Shown piece after piece: positions 1-10,880 of a stretch of DNA of 53,007 bases (positions within the stretch are counted from its first letter, which is position 1; every line of letters starts with the position of its first letter). The translations under genes were made by a program, and so were the position numbers. Origin of the DNA: Zygnema cylindricum (taxonomy: Eukaryota > Streptophyta > Zygnematophyceae > Zygnematales > Zygnemataceae). The stretch is taken from assembly GCA_037447655.1 (NCBI GenBank), contig JBBHKE010002834.1:299256-352262 (forward strand), given 5' to 3'. A model generated the notes under the pieces. That model was not told the DNA's origin and searched no databases. It saw only the letters and a list, made by a program, of their open reading frames with translations.

Positions 1-175
1 GGAGGGGAAGGGGAGGGGGGGAAGGGGAGAGGGAGAAGAAGAGGGAGGGGAGCGGGAGGGGCAGGGGGAAAGGGGGAGGGGGAGGGGGAGAGGAAGGGGG
101 CGGGGGGGGAAAGGGATGGGGATAGGGAGAGGGAGAGGGGGAGAGAGAGGAAGCGGGAGAAGGAGCGGGAGAAAA
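1..175. repeat. GA-rich homopurine tract
   Basis: Almost pure purine on the plus strand at the window edge. It lies in the intron after ATG5 exon 2, so the ATG5 transcript would read it as a pyrimidine tract. It is one of more than a dozen such tracts in the window, most of which are purine-rich on this same strand. Confidence 0.9.
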
Positions 176-473
176 AAAGGAAGAGTGTGAAACTGTACTT
201 TACAAAAACAAAGATTATAAAACCTTCTCATAAAAAAATAGTAAAAAAAGGTTGCAACCAACGGAACTGTAAATAATGGAAGTTGTCAATCCCAAAAAAA
301 AATCTCAATCCCGAAAATTAATTTATCAATCCCAAAAATAAAATTCTTCAAATCCCAAGAAACTTTAAGAATTAAAGTGAAAATTAAGCATTTTCTTCCC
401 AACAACCGAGCGGAGAACCATGGAAGCGAATCACGGAACAGAAAATAACGGAACAGAAAATCACGAAACATAC

Positions 474-1014
474 CACTTTAGCGGAAGTCCGTTATATTCG
501 AACCAAATCGTATCTTCGCCAGGTGGCAACATTTCACAGAATCGAGGTTTCAGTTTTTCGGCCAATAGTGGCAAATAACTGTTTCTCGGAGCCATTATCT
601 GCACCACAATTAGAGTGGCATCATTTTTTGGAATTCTTCATTTTCCTCTCCCTCTCCCACTCTCTCACTCTCCCTCTCCCTCTCCCTCTTTTTTAGGTAA
701 AAAGGTGTTTCTTGGAGCCATAATCTGCACCACAATTAGGGTGGATTCATAATTTTTTCCTTTTCGAATGTTTCTCCTCTCCCTCTTCCTCTCCCCCTCC
801 CCCTTTTTTTTATGGAAATAGGTGTTTCTTGGAGCCATAATCTGCACCACAATTAGAGTGGACTCGTTTGTTTGGTCTTCTTTTGACTAATTTTCACCTT
901 TCAATACAATTTTTTTTCGGATGTTTCTCTCCTCCCCCTCTCCCTCTCCTCCCCCTCTCCCTCTCCTCCCACTCTCCCTCTCCCCCTCCCTCCCCTTCCC
1001 CTCCCTTTTTTTTA

Positions 1015-1045
<31 letters not shown>

Positions 1046-2456
1046 TTTATTTTTTATGTGTTTCTTCGAGGCACACTCCGCACCTCAATCAGAGTGGATT
1101 CATTTTTCAGGACTTATTTTTCACCTTTTCTCATACATTTTTTACCTTTTTTTCTACATTTCTTACCTTTTTTCATACATCTTTTACCTTTTTTCACACA
1201 TTTTTACCTTTTTTCCTACATTTTAAACCTTTTCATCCCACATTTTTTTACCTTTTTTCCTACATTTTTTTCATTTTTCCATTTCCCACCCTTTTTTTTA
1301 AGTTAGATATCCCAATCATAAAAAAAAAAAAAAAAAAAAAAATAGTGGTTAAGAAAAAAAAAATCCCTATCGTTTAAAAGCATTTACATTTAGCCCTCCC
1401 CTCCCCTCTCTCTCTCACTCTCTTTTTTTTTTTTTTTTTTATAAGCGGATTAAGTTAGACGTGACATTTATGACACGAACAAAAAAAATTACATCTAATT
1501 CACATTTCAAAAGCATTTTCATAAAGAGTATTTACATTCAGGGAAAAAAAAAATACTTAAGAAAATTTCATTTGAAATAATGTTACATTACACGTGATAT
1601 AAATTCATTCGAACTTTTTTTTACATCGACCACCTCAATTATAAAATTTAAATCCCTTTTCAAATTAAATATAAACCAATTTTTTTTCTAAAGTTAAACC
1701 ACATTACATCCACATTTTTACAATTTCGGGTTCCTCGATAACCCTAAAAAACTCTAAAAAACCCGTAAAAACCTAGACACCCTAAAAAAACCCTGAAAAA
1801 CCCCAAAAAAACCCTAAAAAACCCTAAAAAATCCTAAAAATCCCTCAAAAAAAACCCACACAATACCCTCATTTTGAACAATTTTAGACTCAAAGTTAAA
1901 AACTCACTTGAAAATTTCTCAATTCCATAGAAAATTCTTAAATTCTCAACTTTTGGGATTTAAAATTTTATACTTTCAAACAAAAAGTTCAAATCTGAGT
2001 TCAAACATTATAATTTCAATCAGTAATTTTTTTGAGATTGTTTCAAAATATTATAACTTTAAATGTAATTGTTTATATATAATAATTCCTTTTTGAAAAG
2101 AAAAAACAAACTTACAACTAACTAAGCTTTTGGACTTTAAAACCTTTTTAATACCTTTTTTATACCTTTTTAGTAATATTTATCTACATATATAGAATAA
2201 AGTTATAAATTCCAAAGGGTATATATCATTAAATTTATACCATTTATGCTTTGTTTCTAATAATTTTCATCCCAAAAATGGTTTTAATTCTCACAAAAAA
2301 ACGGTTTTAATTCTCAGAAAAAACAGTTTTACTACTCACAAAATATGGTTCCGGAGCCTTTAAAGTGGTAATTTCCGAAAAACTGAGGTTCACTCGAATC
2401 GGAACTGATCCACGCCAAATTTGGTGTCGCACTGTTTTCGGATCCGGAGAAGCCAT
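474..2456 (-). CDS. ATG5: Autophagy protein 5, first two exons (partial)
   Basis: Exon 1 (2456-2340) encodes 39 residues starting MASPDPKTVRHQIWRGSVPI; the W-R-G-x-V-P pattern matches the ATG5 amino end. Exon 2 (598-474) reads IMAPRNSYLPLL, then LPPGEDTIWFEYNGLPLKW, very close to the plant ATG5 signature ending in PLKW. Joining the exons gives EPYF-IMAPR, equivalent to EPYY-LLLPR in animal ATG5. The donors are GTGAGT (2339) and GTATGT (473), the acceptor is GTGCAG (600-599), and the phases agree. In the known family, ATG5 is conjugated to ATG12 and, with ATG16, promotes ATG8 lipidation on the forming autophagosome. The acceptor lysine and the rest of the protein lie beyond the left edge. Intron 1 (1,741 bases) holds extra copies of the exon 2 acceptor junction. 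Identity rests on remembered family sequence. Confidence 0.88.
690..1110 (-). repeat. Copies of the ATG5 exon 2 acceptor junction
   Basis: The 3' end of intron 1 plus the first bases of exon 2 (real copy about 577-625) recurs at about 703-748, 822-868 and 1058-1104. Two copies keep the GTGCAG acceptor and the reading IMAPRNT; the third is more decayed. Each is followed on the minus strand by a T/A-rich bit and then a GA-rich tract, giving a unit of roughly 120-230 bases. The copies lie upstream of the real exon in the transcript, so they could act as decoy or alternative acceptors, though exon length and frame beyond the copied edge are lost. Confidence 0.8.
1110..1310. repeat. CCTTTTTTCATACATTTTTTA-like degenerate tandem repeat
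   Basis: About eight loose copies of a roughly 19-21 base pyrimidine-rich unit (ACCTTTTTTC then ACATTTTT) inside ATG5 intron 1, followed by poly-A and poly-T runs at 1320-1440. Confidence 0.7.
1735..1866. repeat. Degenerate telomere-like CCCTAAAAA repeats
   Basis: More than ten loose copies of ACCCTAAAAA, related to the plant telomere unit CCCTAAA, inside ATG5 intron 1. Spacing is irregular, so this is an interstitial degenerate array and not a chromosome end. Confidence 0.75.
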
Positions 2457-3130
2457 ATATTCTATTTGTTTTATTTCGGTATTGCTATTTATTTATTTAA
2501 TAATTATTTATTTATTCTTTATTTTTTTTATTTATTCTTTATTTTTTATTTATTTTTATTTCCTTAAAAAACAAAACCCTATGTCCAACCCTAACCCTAA
2601 TCTAAATATTGACTTTTAAAATTAATCCACCAACCCTAATTCTTTTGTTTTTTTTATCAAAACAAAATTGTAAACTAGTGAAATTTAATTTGAAGTAAGA
2701 TTTAAATTTCGAAATTTATAAACGTAATTTTTTTAATGTAAGTTTAGTTTAGGAATTCAGAAAATGGATCTTATCAGTGAGATCTTTTTCCTGCTATTTT
2801 TTTTTTTTTCTTTCAGTTTTTATTTTAATCTAATTTTAATCTACTTTACGGTTGAAACTGATAAATAATCATTGCTGGAATTTGAGAATCATAATTTTTA
2901 AACCCATTTAAACACCATAATATGTCAAATCTTTGTTTTTTTCGACGAAAAATCTACTTTATTTGCACCGGAAAGTCCCTAACTTTCCGAGACAGCTAGA
3001 AAACGACAAAACTATTGATTCGACGAACCTTTTTTGCCGTTATGTAACGACAAAACATTTATAGAATTAGTACATATTGTGCGGGACGGTACAGTGTAGA
3101 ATGCATGTATTGCTTCTATTTTATTTGCCA
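2457..3130. other. ATG5 upstream region, AT-rich, no gene seen
   Basis: Short ATTT repeats at 2485-2560 and a few CCCTAA motifs at 2576-2640 lie just upstream of the ATG5 start. No open frame with family resemblance was found on either strand. The ATG5 promoter should be here, but I see no distinct element. Confidence 0.5.
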
Positions 3131-3300
3131 CTCAAAACACTCTTTCTAAGTGCACACATGTCGGAATGTTAATCCGACGGTTGCAATTGAGCGGTAAGAT
3201 TCTCACCATTCGATTGGCGGTCTCCAATCAAAAATTGGAAAAATGTGCACGGAGAAAAACGCTTTTAAGTTGGGGAGCAAAGTGACAATACTATTAAAGG
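3130..3300. mobile_element. Degenerate fragment of the B-type TIR element
   Basis: Contains the core words of the B family (see 47770-47988) in reverse order: a CACACATGTCGG-like start, a cytosine-rich core meaning 'negative of TTTCAATCGCAACCGTCAGA', GGCGGTCTCCAATC and GTGCACGGAGAAAA. Termini are eroded, so limits are approximate. Confidence 0.55.
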
Positions 3301-3435
3301 TACATACGGAACTGTACCATGATACCATTCAATTGGGCGGAAGCGCTCGTTTCAAAAAAAAAAAATTGTCCGTAAAATTGTTGTCAAGCGCGGTAAAATA
3401 TTTTACATTTTGTACTTTTTAAGTTTTGTACAGTA

Positions 3436-3974
3436 CACCGCCAATCGTTATTAGCGTTGTGTACACTAATTCCGTCCCGCTTTTTTTTTTTTTATTCTCC
3501 ATTAGTGTAGTTCATTCTATTTTTTTCTTTTTTCTATTTAGGGTTTTTTTCAGTACGTTGTCTCTTAAATAGAGTGGTGTACGGTCAGTGTCAGACCGTA
3601 CATAAATGTACCTTTTTAAGTTAAAAAGTACAATAAATTAGTTTTAGTAACCACGGACGCATGAGAATGTGCGTTCTAAAAAGGAAAAAAAACCAGGTCG
3701 TAAAAAATCTCGCTCGCACATATTCGTCCGACAGCCGCGTTTCGACCGTGTGAATGTACGATTTGTGTACGATTTGTCAGATTTTGTACGGAGACCTATA
3801 TTAGTGTAAGCATGTTTGCGACCGACATTTTTTTTTTCAAAGATCCAAATTACCATAACCAAACAATTAGAATGTATGATTTTTTCCAAAATTATCAAAT
3901 TCTTAAATAGCGTACACCACGGTAATTATTTTTATACGCTAAAAAAACTTACACGCTAATAACGATTGGCGGTG
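3436..3974. mobile_element. Non-autonomous TIR element, family A, copy 1
   Basis: Bounded by CACCGCCAATCGTTATTAGCG on the left and its inverted match on the right, both flanked by TA (539 bases). Internally it contains a GGTGTACGGTCAGTGTC block also found in copies at 19982 and 45196. TA flanks suggest a Tc1/mariner-type target, but no transposase is present. Four further copies lie in the window. Confidence 0.85.
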
Positions 3975-3976
3975 TA

Positions 3977-4784
3977 CAGTACAGTACTGAACTGTACTGT
4001 ATTGTACTGTCAGGCATATTGTACGAAAGAGTGTACGCGTGGCGAGATTGGCCGGAGATTGCATTGAAGAAGTCCCTTTCTGCTCCATAATTCTCGGAAA
4101 ATAAGAAAGGGTCGCTTCTCATTGGACCGACATAATGGTTCGAAAAAGTTTTGTGGCTTCCCGTTATTGTACTTTTAGCGGGAGGAACACGGAAAATAAT
4201 GAACCGGGTTTTAGGGTTTTTAGCCGTAAAAAACTAAAAGTGCCAGTGTAACGAAGAGCTCTCCGTTACGGGTTTTGTATGAATTAAAATACGGAATTTT
4301 AATTGGTGGTGAATAACGTGATTTTATTGGTCAGATTTATGGTTTGGGGTGTACAGTGCACGTTAGTCCGTTCACTTTTAGCGCTAACGAAGGGGCTCAT
4401 CGTTAGAACGGCGTTTTACCTTAACTGCCGTACGATTTGAGTTGATTTCACGCGTGCGAGAAATTCGCACGCGTGACACCTAATAATGTTTTAGCTTGTG
4501 GAAGCGGTCTAATGATGCTCTTAACGAGACATCGGAATTTTGAATTTTTGAAGGAAAAATACGGAAAATCTTAAAGACAGACTTTTTCAACGGCCGATGA
4601 CCGATGTACGGATGGTGTACGGAATTTGAATAGACCGGACGAATTGAAAAGTACAGTAGGAGCCGGGTCTGTCGTACTCCGCAGCCAAAATTTCCAAGCG
4701 TTTGTACTCAACGCAGAAATTCAGTTTATCGGTGCAGATAGAGTGGTACTACGGTATGCTCGCATGTCACAAGAGTCTTGTTCA
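3977..4784. other. GTAC-rich spacer without a gene
   Basis: Rich in GTAC and GTACGG words, with no open frame resembling a protein. It probably consists of old element debris; TIR limits could not be found. Confidence 0.4.
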
Positions 4785-5145
4785 TAGTGTTGGGTATCGG
4801 GTAAAATAATATCGCGATATTTCAATATTCGATATATCGAGTATCGATTTGGCAAACTCTTCGATATATCGTACCGGGGCCAACATAAATCATCGCCATA
4901 TATATCGCAAAAAATTGGTGTCCGTACAGTTCAAGTACGAAAAATCGTACGGTAAATTGTACGAATCCCCGCCCCCTCCCACCAACTGAGCGCGCGCCAC
5001 GAGGGGGGGGGGGGCTTGAAAAAAAAATCGCATAAATATTTGGATATTTAGCTTCTAGATACATGGATTCAATATATCGATTGTCGGATACCTAAAATTC
5101 CACATATATCGAATATCGGCAATAGGTCTTCGATACCAAACACTA
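4785..5145. mobile_element. TIR element with TAGTGTTGGGTATCG ends
   Basis: Left end TAGTGTTGGGTATCGGG and right end CGATACCAAACACTA are inverted matches. The interior is full of ATATCGAT-type words. The ends resemble the hAT-like element at 45613-46506, but no clean target duplication is visible. Confidence 0.7.
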
Positions 5146-5238
5146 TTCCATTTTATTTGGAAGTCAACACAGTGATAAAAAAAAAAGTCTTTTACTCACC
5201 TCCTTTTTTTTCGGAGACGTTCGTGGCTGTTCGATTCA

Positions 5239-6193
5239 GGGTACGTCCCCATGTAAGCGATACTTTGAAAAAGTACTTTGGACTGTAGTGGAAGTGTTCC
5301 GTACTACTTTGAAAAGCGTCCCTATGTGTGAAAATGAAATCGAAAATTTGAAATGTGACGGTTGTAGACGTAGGTACAACTTTGTGACGGTTGACGACGA
5401 CTACAAAATTGGTGACGCCAACAAAAACAGCGACAGTCGTAGGCGTCTATATTTTTGTAATTTTGTGACATGGCAGATGTTTAGGGTTTTGTAACATTGT
5501 GACGTCACACTCACTTATGACGTCACAGATTCAAGAACTTTCGGCCATGGATCCCCGATTTTGTTTTCTCTACTTTTTTCGCTCTACTTGCCATAAAAAT
5601 ATGCATAAAGGTAGTCAAAAGTTTAATTTTTCAAATATCTTTCATTTCATACCAGTTTCGTCGTGCCTCATTATAAAAAGTGAGAGATAAAAGTAATAGT
5701 GTGAGAAGGAGAGGGGAGAGGCGACGACGATGCAAAATTCTATCGAGGACCCATAAATGAAATTGGAGGTCCGAGACCCCTGCAGATTTTTTTCCGTACA
5801 TCCTCGTCTTTTCCGTACATGCACATGACGGGCAGGGAGGAAAATAGCGAGTACTCTCCCTCGTCCTAAAATTTACCACTCGTGTGGTGCGTGCGTGGGT
5901 CATTTTTCATTCGTTGTTTGGGCGGTACTTTCACTGAAATCAGGTCGCGAGGTGATTTTTGATGAAGTTTTTTGACGGGCTGGATTCTCTTGCCCGGTGG
6001 TCGAAAAAAGGAAAACGCCAAAATGCGTTCACATGACGACAAACATGAAGTACATTCAAAGTATCGACTTGAAGTTTGCTGTACTTTTAAAGAATTGATA
6101 TTTCTGTACGGCTAAAGTTTTTCTCGTACGGAACTGCGTTTTGGGTGAAAACGACAGATTAAAGTCGATACTTTAATACATGGGGACGCACCC
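5239..6193. mobile_element. PIF/Harbinger-like non-autonomous element
   Basis: Left end GGGTACGTCCCCATGTAAG, followed by CGATACTTTGAAA, is matched inverted by TCGATACTTTAATACATGG and GGACGCACCC on the right. Both sides are flanked by TCA (5236-5238 and 6194-6196). GGG-starting TIRs and a 3-base target fit the PIF/Harbinger type. A short GA-rich insert lies near 5700. No transposase frame was seen in 955 bases. Confidence 0.75.
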
Positions 6194-6251
6194 TCAAACG
6201 TTCTGACGTTTAGCCGGTCGTAGCCGTGCAGGATACGTTGTGGGAGCTAAC

Positions 6252-6522
6252 CATAGTTCAAAAGTATGCGTTTTTATGGTAGGCCTTTGGTCGGCGCCTT
6301 TATCGTAAGTTGTGTTATAGGCTTTTCACGAGATCTTCTTAGATCGCTACTTTGATCAAAGACCGTCGTCCGAATCTGACGGTGTAAATAAATTTTTTTG
6401 GTCCGAATGTCTTAATTGGTCCGAATAGGTCCGAATACAATATAGGTCTTAAGGTCATATTGTATGTTTTGCATACAGTAGGAATATTGTATGGGCCTAC
6501 TTTCACCTACTTTTGAACTATG
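6252..6522. mobile_element. hAT-like MITE with 8-base target duplication GAGCTAAC
   Basis: TIRs CATAGTTCAAAAGTA and TACTTTTGAACTATG bound 271 bases. The target GAGCTAAC is repeated exactly at 6244-6251 and 6523-6530. Eight-base duplications are typical of hAT transposons; this copy is too short to encode a transposase. Confidence 0.92.
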
Positions 6523-6741
6523 GAGCTAACAATGCAGCATATTTCCCTTGTGTACTGTACTTTATGTCTACATCTTGTGCAATATAAAATAATTTTGTAC
6601 GTATATTATATATACCTTGACGTATTTTTATTAAAATAGCAAAATAAAAAGAGGCGAAAATAGCGACAACCATAATATACTGTATAACTTTTCTACTTTT
6701 CTACCTTTTCACACGCTAAAAGCTCCCATATGCCTAACATA

Positions 6742-7418
6742 CATAGTTGTTCACGGCGTTTAGTGCGAACGATTAATCGCGACGAATTGTACGTAACAAA
6801 CGCATTGAACCTTTTGAAAAAATTGTAAAAATCGTTAATGATTTTTTGTCCGTACTATTCCGTACATGTAAACAAAAATGAATTCTAAATAATACCGCAG
6901 TTTGTAAGTTTTCAGTTACAAATGCGAAATAGGCTATAGTGGAAGAGCGTAGAGCCAGGCACAAATCTCGGCCAAAGCAATATTTTTGTCAAAGTGCGTC
7001 TGTCTGATACTATATGACAGGCAGATTCCTGGCAGATTTTCAACATTCCATGGCGGCTTCTTTCAAAAATAATTGAAGAAGACGTTTGTACATTTTTCAA
7101 ACTTATCGTGCGCAAATAGTGTGACATTTCAAACGTTTATTTTCGAAAATATCCGTAAATTTTCAAAAAAGTAACGTACATGTTCCGTGTATTTTCTGTT
7201 CAGTTTAATAGACAGAAAATACCAATAACTGCGACGTATGTTTTCGTTAAATTTCGTATATTACCATAAAAAACCGTACAATTTACGGTAAAATCTGTAC
7301 CTTCGTTCAGTTTACCGGACAGAAAATGCATCTCATTTTTTTCCGATTTATTTAAAAGTCACAAATTATCCGTTTTAATTGGAAAAAAGGAAAAAATCGC
7401 GCGATTTGAACAACTATG
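6742..7418. mobile_element. hAT-like MITE, family C copy 1, duplication CTAACATA
   Basis: TIR CATAGTTGTTCA is inverted at the right end (TGAACAACTATG), with exact 8-base target copies CTAACATA at 6734-6741 and 7419-7426. The sequence next to the left TIR is closely shared with the copy at 43518, which has a different target, confirming mobility of the family. Confidence 0.93.
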
Positions 7419-7643
7419 CTAACATACCAATATACCATACAGTACACGAACGTACTTTATTGTACATAACCGTACGACAATGCTAATTGGAGCTTCAGTT
7501 GGCGTTAACTGTATTGCGACATATATCCTCATGTACGGCTTCCTTCTGAACCGTCCTCCTTCCTCATCAGATGCCACGTCTCTTCCACCTGACACGTGCG
7601 AACACCTGGAAAATTTAGAAATCAGGAGAAACCATCAAATGTC

Positions 7644-10600
7644 ATGGCTCCTCTTTCTCTAAACCTTTACCTTCCAAACTTCAACCCTAACCCTAACCCT
7701 AACCCTAACTTTAACCCTAATCCTAACTCTAGCCCTAACCTTAACCCTAATCCTAACCCTCACCCTAACCCTAACCCTAATCTTAACCCTCACCTTAACC
7801 CTAAATGTAATCCTAACCTAAAACCGGATCCTACTTCAGAGTCCAATTCAAACCCTAACCCCACTTCAGTGGCTCTCCACAATCTGGTGTGCCACGTGGC
7901 AGAAGTTATGCACAGGCTTCTTTGGCAGGATGTGGCCAATAGGAAGGAGACACGTGTCTGGTTAGGATCCTCTCTGGCTCAGCTTCCCATTGGAGTTCTG
8001 GAGAAGAAAAATCTTTTTTTGGGACTTTTGTCTTTTTCTCAGAAGAAAGATTTTGAAAATTCGGATTCTGAGGAGGATTTGGGAACTCAAGTTTATGATT
8101 CCAGGTGAATTTATGTTGTCCAATTTTATTTATGCATTTATTGTTATTTAGTTTTTTCTTATACATATATAATACATGTCTATATGTATACATGCGTATT
8201 CATATGCACATATTGTTTGTTTCAATCCTTATTTTTATTTCTATTCATTTTTTTCCTCTCGATTACTCAAAACAGGAAACAAATATGCAACCAAATATTT
8301 GAATCACTTTTTTTATTTTAACCTTTTCTCATTTTAACTTTTTCTCATTATAACTTTTCCTCATTTTAACTTTTTCTCCTTTTAACTTTTTTTCATTTTA
8401 ACTATTTTCTCATTTTAACTTTTGCTCCTTTTTTTTTTGGGGGTGGTATTTTAGGGTATCTTTTGCCCATCAGCTTTCAATGCTCCTTTGCAGCAATCGA
8501 CCAAAAAAAGTTATCAAAATTTTTAATCGGGACGCAAATCTTGCCCGGAAATTCTTTAAAGGTGAGAAAACTTATATTTCAACTTATAATTTTTAAATTT
8601 TATGCAACGCATTTCTTAATTTTTTTCATATAGAAGATCAAAATGACAATTGAATGTTTGGATGTTCTTATTTCACCAGAAAAAAGAACAACAAACAATA
8701 TTTCAACAATGATTTTTAGAAGGATGTGAAGTATTTTTGCAATATTTTTTAGACGGTTGTAATAAATTTTCAAAACTTTTTTTTCGCATGTGAAGGCTAT
8801 TTTTAAGACTTTAAATAAAAATCTGCGCTAAAGTATCGGAGTGACGTATCTTAAATTGATGGATTTTTTTTTTTGTAAAAATTTCTAATCTTTTTTTGTA
8901 AAGTTAATATGTAGTGTTAGTGCTCATAAACCTTTATCTTTTTAACTGAATATATATGTATATATGTACTGTAGTGTATAGAGAGAGCGAGAGAGAGAGA
9001 GGGGGGGGACAGAAAACACGTCCAGAAACCAACCATATATATAATAAATATAATTTACACATGATATTATATTTCAATTATCTATGTCTATAGAAAAACC
9101 AATTCGAAAAACCTCACCGCTCTTTCTTTTCCTTACCCTCCCATCCCCTCTCCCTCTCCAAATTGAAAAATAAAAAAAAACAGGAAACCCTCGACGAATC
9201 TCCCTTTTCTTTTCCCATTTTTCGTCTTCGGGGAACCACATTCTCGGGGCTCGGGCGTTATCTCGTTTTGTCTTTTTCCATCGAGACGAATTTTGGGAAG
9301 AACTTATTTGGGGAGGGAAGCATTCCCAATCTCCCGTAAATGTTGCGTCGCGTCCACACTATTTCTGTGAATTAGACGTAAAAAATACGGTCGAAAACTT
9401 CATAAAAAGGGTGCCTCAGTTTTTCAGTTCCGTTGAGTTTTGGGAGGCGATGGAGGGGGGAGAGGTAGTGGGATTGGACGAAGGATTTTTTGCGAAGGAG
9501 TTGAGGGAGAGGATGGTAGGAGAGAGAGGGAGCGAGAGAGGGAGGGAGAGGGAGAGGGAGGGGGAGAGAGGGAAAGGAGAGGAGGAAGGGAGAGGGAGGA
9601 GGGGGGAGAAGGAGAGGGTGTGGGATTGTGTAGAGGAGTATTTGGAGGAGGAGGAGTACGGAGAACTTTGCAAAAGACTTTTACATTTGGTCCATGAGAG
9701 GGATTTATTGGGGTTTATAAATAAAATTGGGGTATATTTAGGGAAGGGAGAGAGAGATAAACGAGAGAAAGAAGAGAGGAGGGAGGAGAGGAGAAAGGAG
9801 GAGAGGAGGAAGGAGAGGAAGGTGGAAAGGCTGGAGGAAAGGAGCAAGGAGAGGAGGGAGGAGAAGAGAAGCGGAAGAGAAAAGAGGTTGAAAGAGGAAA
9901 GTGAGGAGAGGGAAGGCAGAGAGACAAAAGATGAGAGTGAGGAAGGCCTAGAGAGAGAGGGAGGGAGAGAGGGAGGGAGAAAGGGAGAGAGAGAGGGATG
10001 GGAGTTCGAAAATGAGAGAATCGATAAGTTAATATTTGAAGGGGTAGAGTGGAAAAAATTGGAGGATGTCCTTCTCTCCTCTGCTTGTGGGAATTTTGGG
10101 AGACAGGTGATAAGGATGTTGGAGGAGGGAGAGGAGAGAGAGAGCATTTGGAAAGCTATCTCTCATTTCGAAGAGGGAGAATTGGGTAGGGCGGAAGGGA
10201 AAGAGAGAGGGGAGCAAGAAGGTAAGGGGGGAGGGGAAGAGACTGGCAAGAAGGAAGGAGAGACTGAAAATAGGGAGGGAGAGAGAAGCGAGAGGCGAGA
10301 GAGGAATAGTGATGAGCAGGTGGAAGGGGAGGGAGGAGAGGAAGGAGAGGAAGGGAGGAGAGAGGAGAGAGGTGAAGGCGGGAGTAGAGGAGAGAGGAAA
10401 TCGTCTAAGAGAAAAGAGAGGAGGGAGAAGAAACGGGGAGGGAGGGAAGGAGATAATTTAAGATTAAGTTTAGTATTGAAGACGTGGATTGTGAGGTACC
10501 GATTACATTTAATGCAAAGGAGCGATAAAGACTTAGAAGGTTTTTTGATACAAAGTGGTATTGGAATTAGGAAGGAGGGAGAGAGTGAGGGAGAGAAAAT

Positions 10601-10880
10601 TTGGGGAGAGGAGAAAGAGAGGAGAAAAAAGGTAAAAAAAAAGGAGAAAAAAAGAAAGAAGAGAGGGAAAAAGAGGCATAGAAGGAGAGGTGAGAGTGAT
10701 GAAGAGGAGAGTGATGATTTTAGGAGTGATAGTGAGGAGAGTGAGAGTGAAGATGAGAGGGAGAGACGGAGGGAGAGAAGGGGAGAGAGAGAGGAGAAGA
10801 TTTGGGGGAGTGGAGAGATAGGTTCGAAGGAGAAACGATGGAGGCTTTCTGTCGACAATTATTCTCATTTGTGGACATTG
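7644..10880 (+). CDS. Unrecognised split gene with NP and E/R/G/K-rich tracts
   Basis: Three exons join with agreeing phases: 7644-8104 (donor GTGAAT), 8455-8561 (TTTTAG, GTGAGA) and 9184-10880 (CAG, GTAAGA), giving about 755 codons so far. The start is the first ATG in frame ([13 protein letters not shown]). An Asn-Pro tract follows, then ordinary protein: [59 protein letters not shown] and [19 protein letters not shown]. Exon 3 alternates such blocks (also about 9616-9750, 10001-10185, 10453-10575) with E/R/G/K-rich stretches encoded by GA repeats. I do not recognise the family. The purine stretches could instead be unspliced introns (a GTAGGA donor-like site lies at 9514). The carboxyl end is unresolved; a possible last exon starts at 11342 after TTTCAG and stops within about 20 codons. 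Confidence 0.7.
7680..7860 (+). repeat. Telomere-like CCCTAA repeats inside a coding exon
   Basis: About 25 loose CCCTAA-type hexamers on the plus strand, read in frame as repeated Asn-Pro pairs with Phe, Ser, Leu and His interruptions. Point changes such as CCTAAT and CCTCAC keep the reading open, suggesting either tolerance as coding DNA or youth of the array. Confidence 0.85.
8315..8432. repeat. 16-base CATTTTAACTTTTTCT repeats in an intron
   Basis: About seven copies of a TTCTCATTTTAACTTT unit just upstream of the exon 2 acceptor at 8455. It provides a long pyrimidine-rich run before the splice site. Confidence 0.75.
8940..9180. other. Second intron tail of the 7.6-10.9 kb gene
   Basis: Contains TATATGTATA palindromic AT repeats, a short GA run near 8985-9010, and a CT-rich stretch (9120-9165) leading to the CAG acceptor at 9181-9183. 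No coding segment was seen. Confidence 0.5.

Noticed and set aside
7680-7860. Chromosome end (telomere)
   Set aside because: Repeats are degenerate, short and followed by exons; similar patches are scattered in the window.
9416-10858. Long minus-strand Ser/Pro/Leu frames opposite the unknown gene
   Set aside because: Complements of the GA repeats; the plus strand has joined exons with agreeing phases and balanced amino acids between repeats.
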